A stretch of DNA of 33,806 bases, from contig JAFTRN010000025.1 in NCBI GenBank assembly GCA_017462265.1, forward strand, positions 1 to 33,806. Reading direction: 5' to 3'. How positions within the stretch are numbered: position 1 is the first letter of the stretch; the number at the start of each line of letters is the position of its first letter. The notes beneath the pieces are model-generated. The model was given only the letters and a program-made list of their open reading frames with translations. It made no database searches and was not told where the DNA came from. Source of the stretch: Coprobacter sp. (GTDB lineage Bacteria; Bacteroidota; Bacteroidia; Bacteroidales; UBA11471). Position numbers and translations under genes: made by a program. Below, piece by piece: positions 33,490-33,806 of this stretch.

Positions 33490-33806
33490 TTATGGTGCTC
33501 AAAACGTAGGGTCGCTTGGGCCCAAGCGTCCGCCGAGTGTGAAATAAACGCTTGCCCGGAGGGCTATATTTGAGTAGCCGTGCGATGAGCGTAGCGGTTC
33601 GCACGGAAACGAAGGTCCAAAGTCTCCCCCGGAGTCCGGAGGTCTCAATCTTGTTGTTATCATAGAGGGCAATATCACCGAGGTGCACCACAAATTCAGA
33701 TTGAGCGCTTCCCGCTCATCGAAATTACAATCGTAACCGAGGGCACGCTATCGCTAAGCCCTCGGCTACTCAAATTCGGCCCATTCGGGCAGATATTGTG
33801 ATATAC
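33490..33806. other. Hairpin-rich noncoding stretch to window end
   Basis: No gene recognised. The stretch is more GC-rich than the other intergenic DNA and packed with palindromes: CGCTTGGG/CCCAAGCG (33513-33528, no loop), CCGTGCGA/TCGCACGG (33578-33585 / 33599-33606), TGAGCG/CGCTCA (33702-33707 / 33713-33718), CCGAGGGC/GCCCTCGG (33737-33744 / 33758-33765) and GCCC-attc-GGGC (33779-33790). It could be a structured RNA, an intergenic repeat family member or the leader of a gene beyond the window. It does not match a tRNA or any RNA family I can recognise. Confidence 0.5.

Noticed and set aside
1..33806. CRISPR arrays, tRNA or rRNA genes
   Set aside because: No regularly spaced direct repeats, cloverleaf-like sequence or rRNA-like segment was seen; the palindromes found are isolated hairpins.

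Overview
The window looks like a chromosomal segment of a Bacteroidales bacterium (gut Bacteroidota). The evidence is the gene content (a hybrid two-component regulator with an AraC output domain and a dense run of exported glycosidases), promoters fitting the Bacteroides pattern TTTG-N19-21-TAnnTTTG, no working Shine-Dalgarno sites, signal peptides mostly cut just before Gln, and C-terminal extensions resembling Bacteroidota secretion tails. Genus cannot be fixed from the sequence alone; Barnesiella-like is a guess. Every convincing gene is on the + strand.

Layout. 1-668 is gene-free: the right end of a probable IS3-family element (to about 141), a 136-bp long inverted repeat and several hairpins. 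669-7602 holds three tandem paralogues related to clan GH-D (alpha-galactosidase-like) enzymes, closed by a hairpin terminator. 7760-11770 is the hybrid sensor/regulator with its own promoter. 11907-16002 is an SGNH (sialate-O-acetylesterase-type) esterase followed by a clear GH36 alpha-galactosidase. 16002-16196 is a MITE-like imperfect palindrome. 16261-20171 is GH92 overlapping GH110 by 4 bp, closed by a 21-bp hairpin. 20360-28120 is a tight operon from a near-perfect promoter: GH2, SGNH hydrolase, GH43, GH51, GH51. 28231-30994 is a second SGNH esterase and GH105. 31178-33433 is a secreted beta-helix/autotransporter-repeat-like protein of unknown job with a classic terminator. 33490-33806 is a hairpin-rich noncoding stretch.

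How it fits together. This is a carbohydrate-degradation island. GH51 (two), GH43, GH2, GH36, GH105 and acetyl-esterases fit stepwise removal of arabinose, galactose and acetyl groups from a branched plant polymer such as rhamnogalacturonan-I or arabinogalactan, with GH105 acting on unsaturated uronyl ends made by a lyase not present here. GH92 and GH110 are more typical of mannose and alpha-1,3-galactose linkages on glycoconjugates, so the island is either mixed-purpose or aimed at an unusual alpha-galactose-rich glycan. No SusC/SusD pair, polysaccharide lyase, sugar kinase or transporter lies in the window, and none of the enzymes has a clear lipoprotein signal, so most are predicted to be periplasmic. 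The most novel-looking material is the GH-D-like triplet, the unknown secreted protein at the end, and several uncatalogued palindromic noncoding elements.
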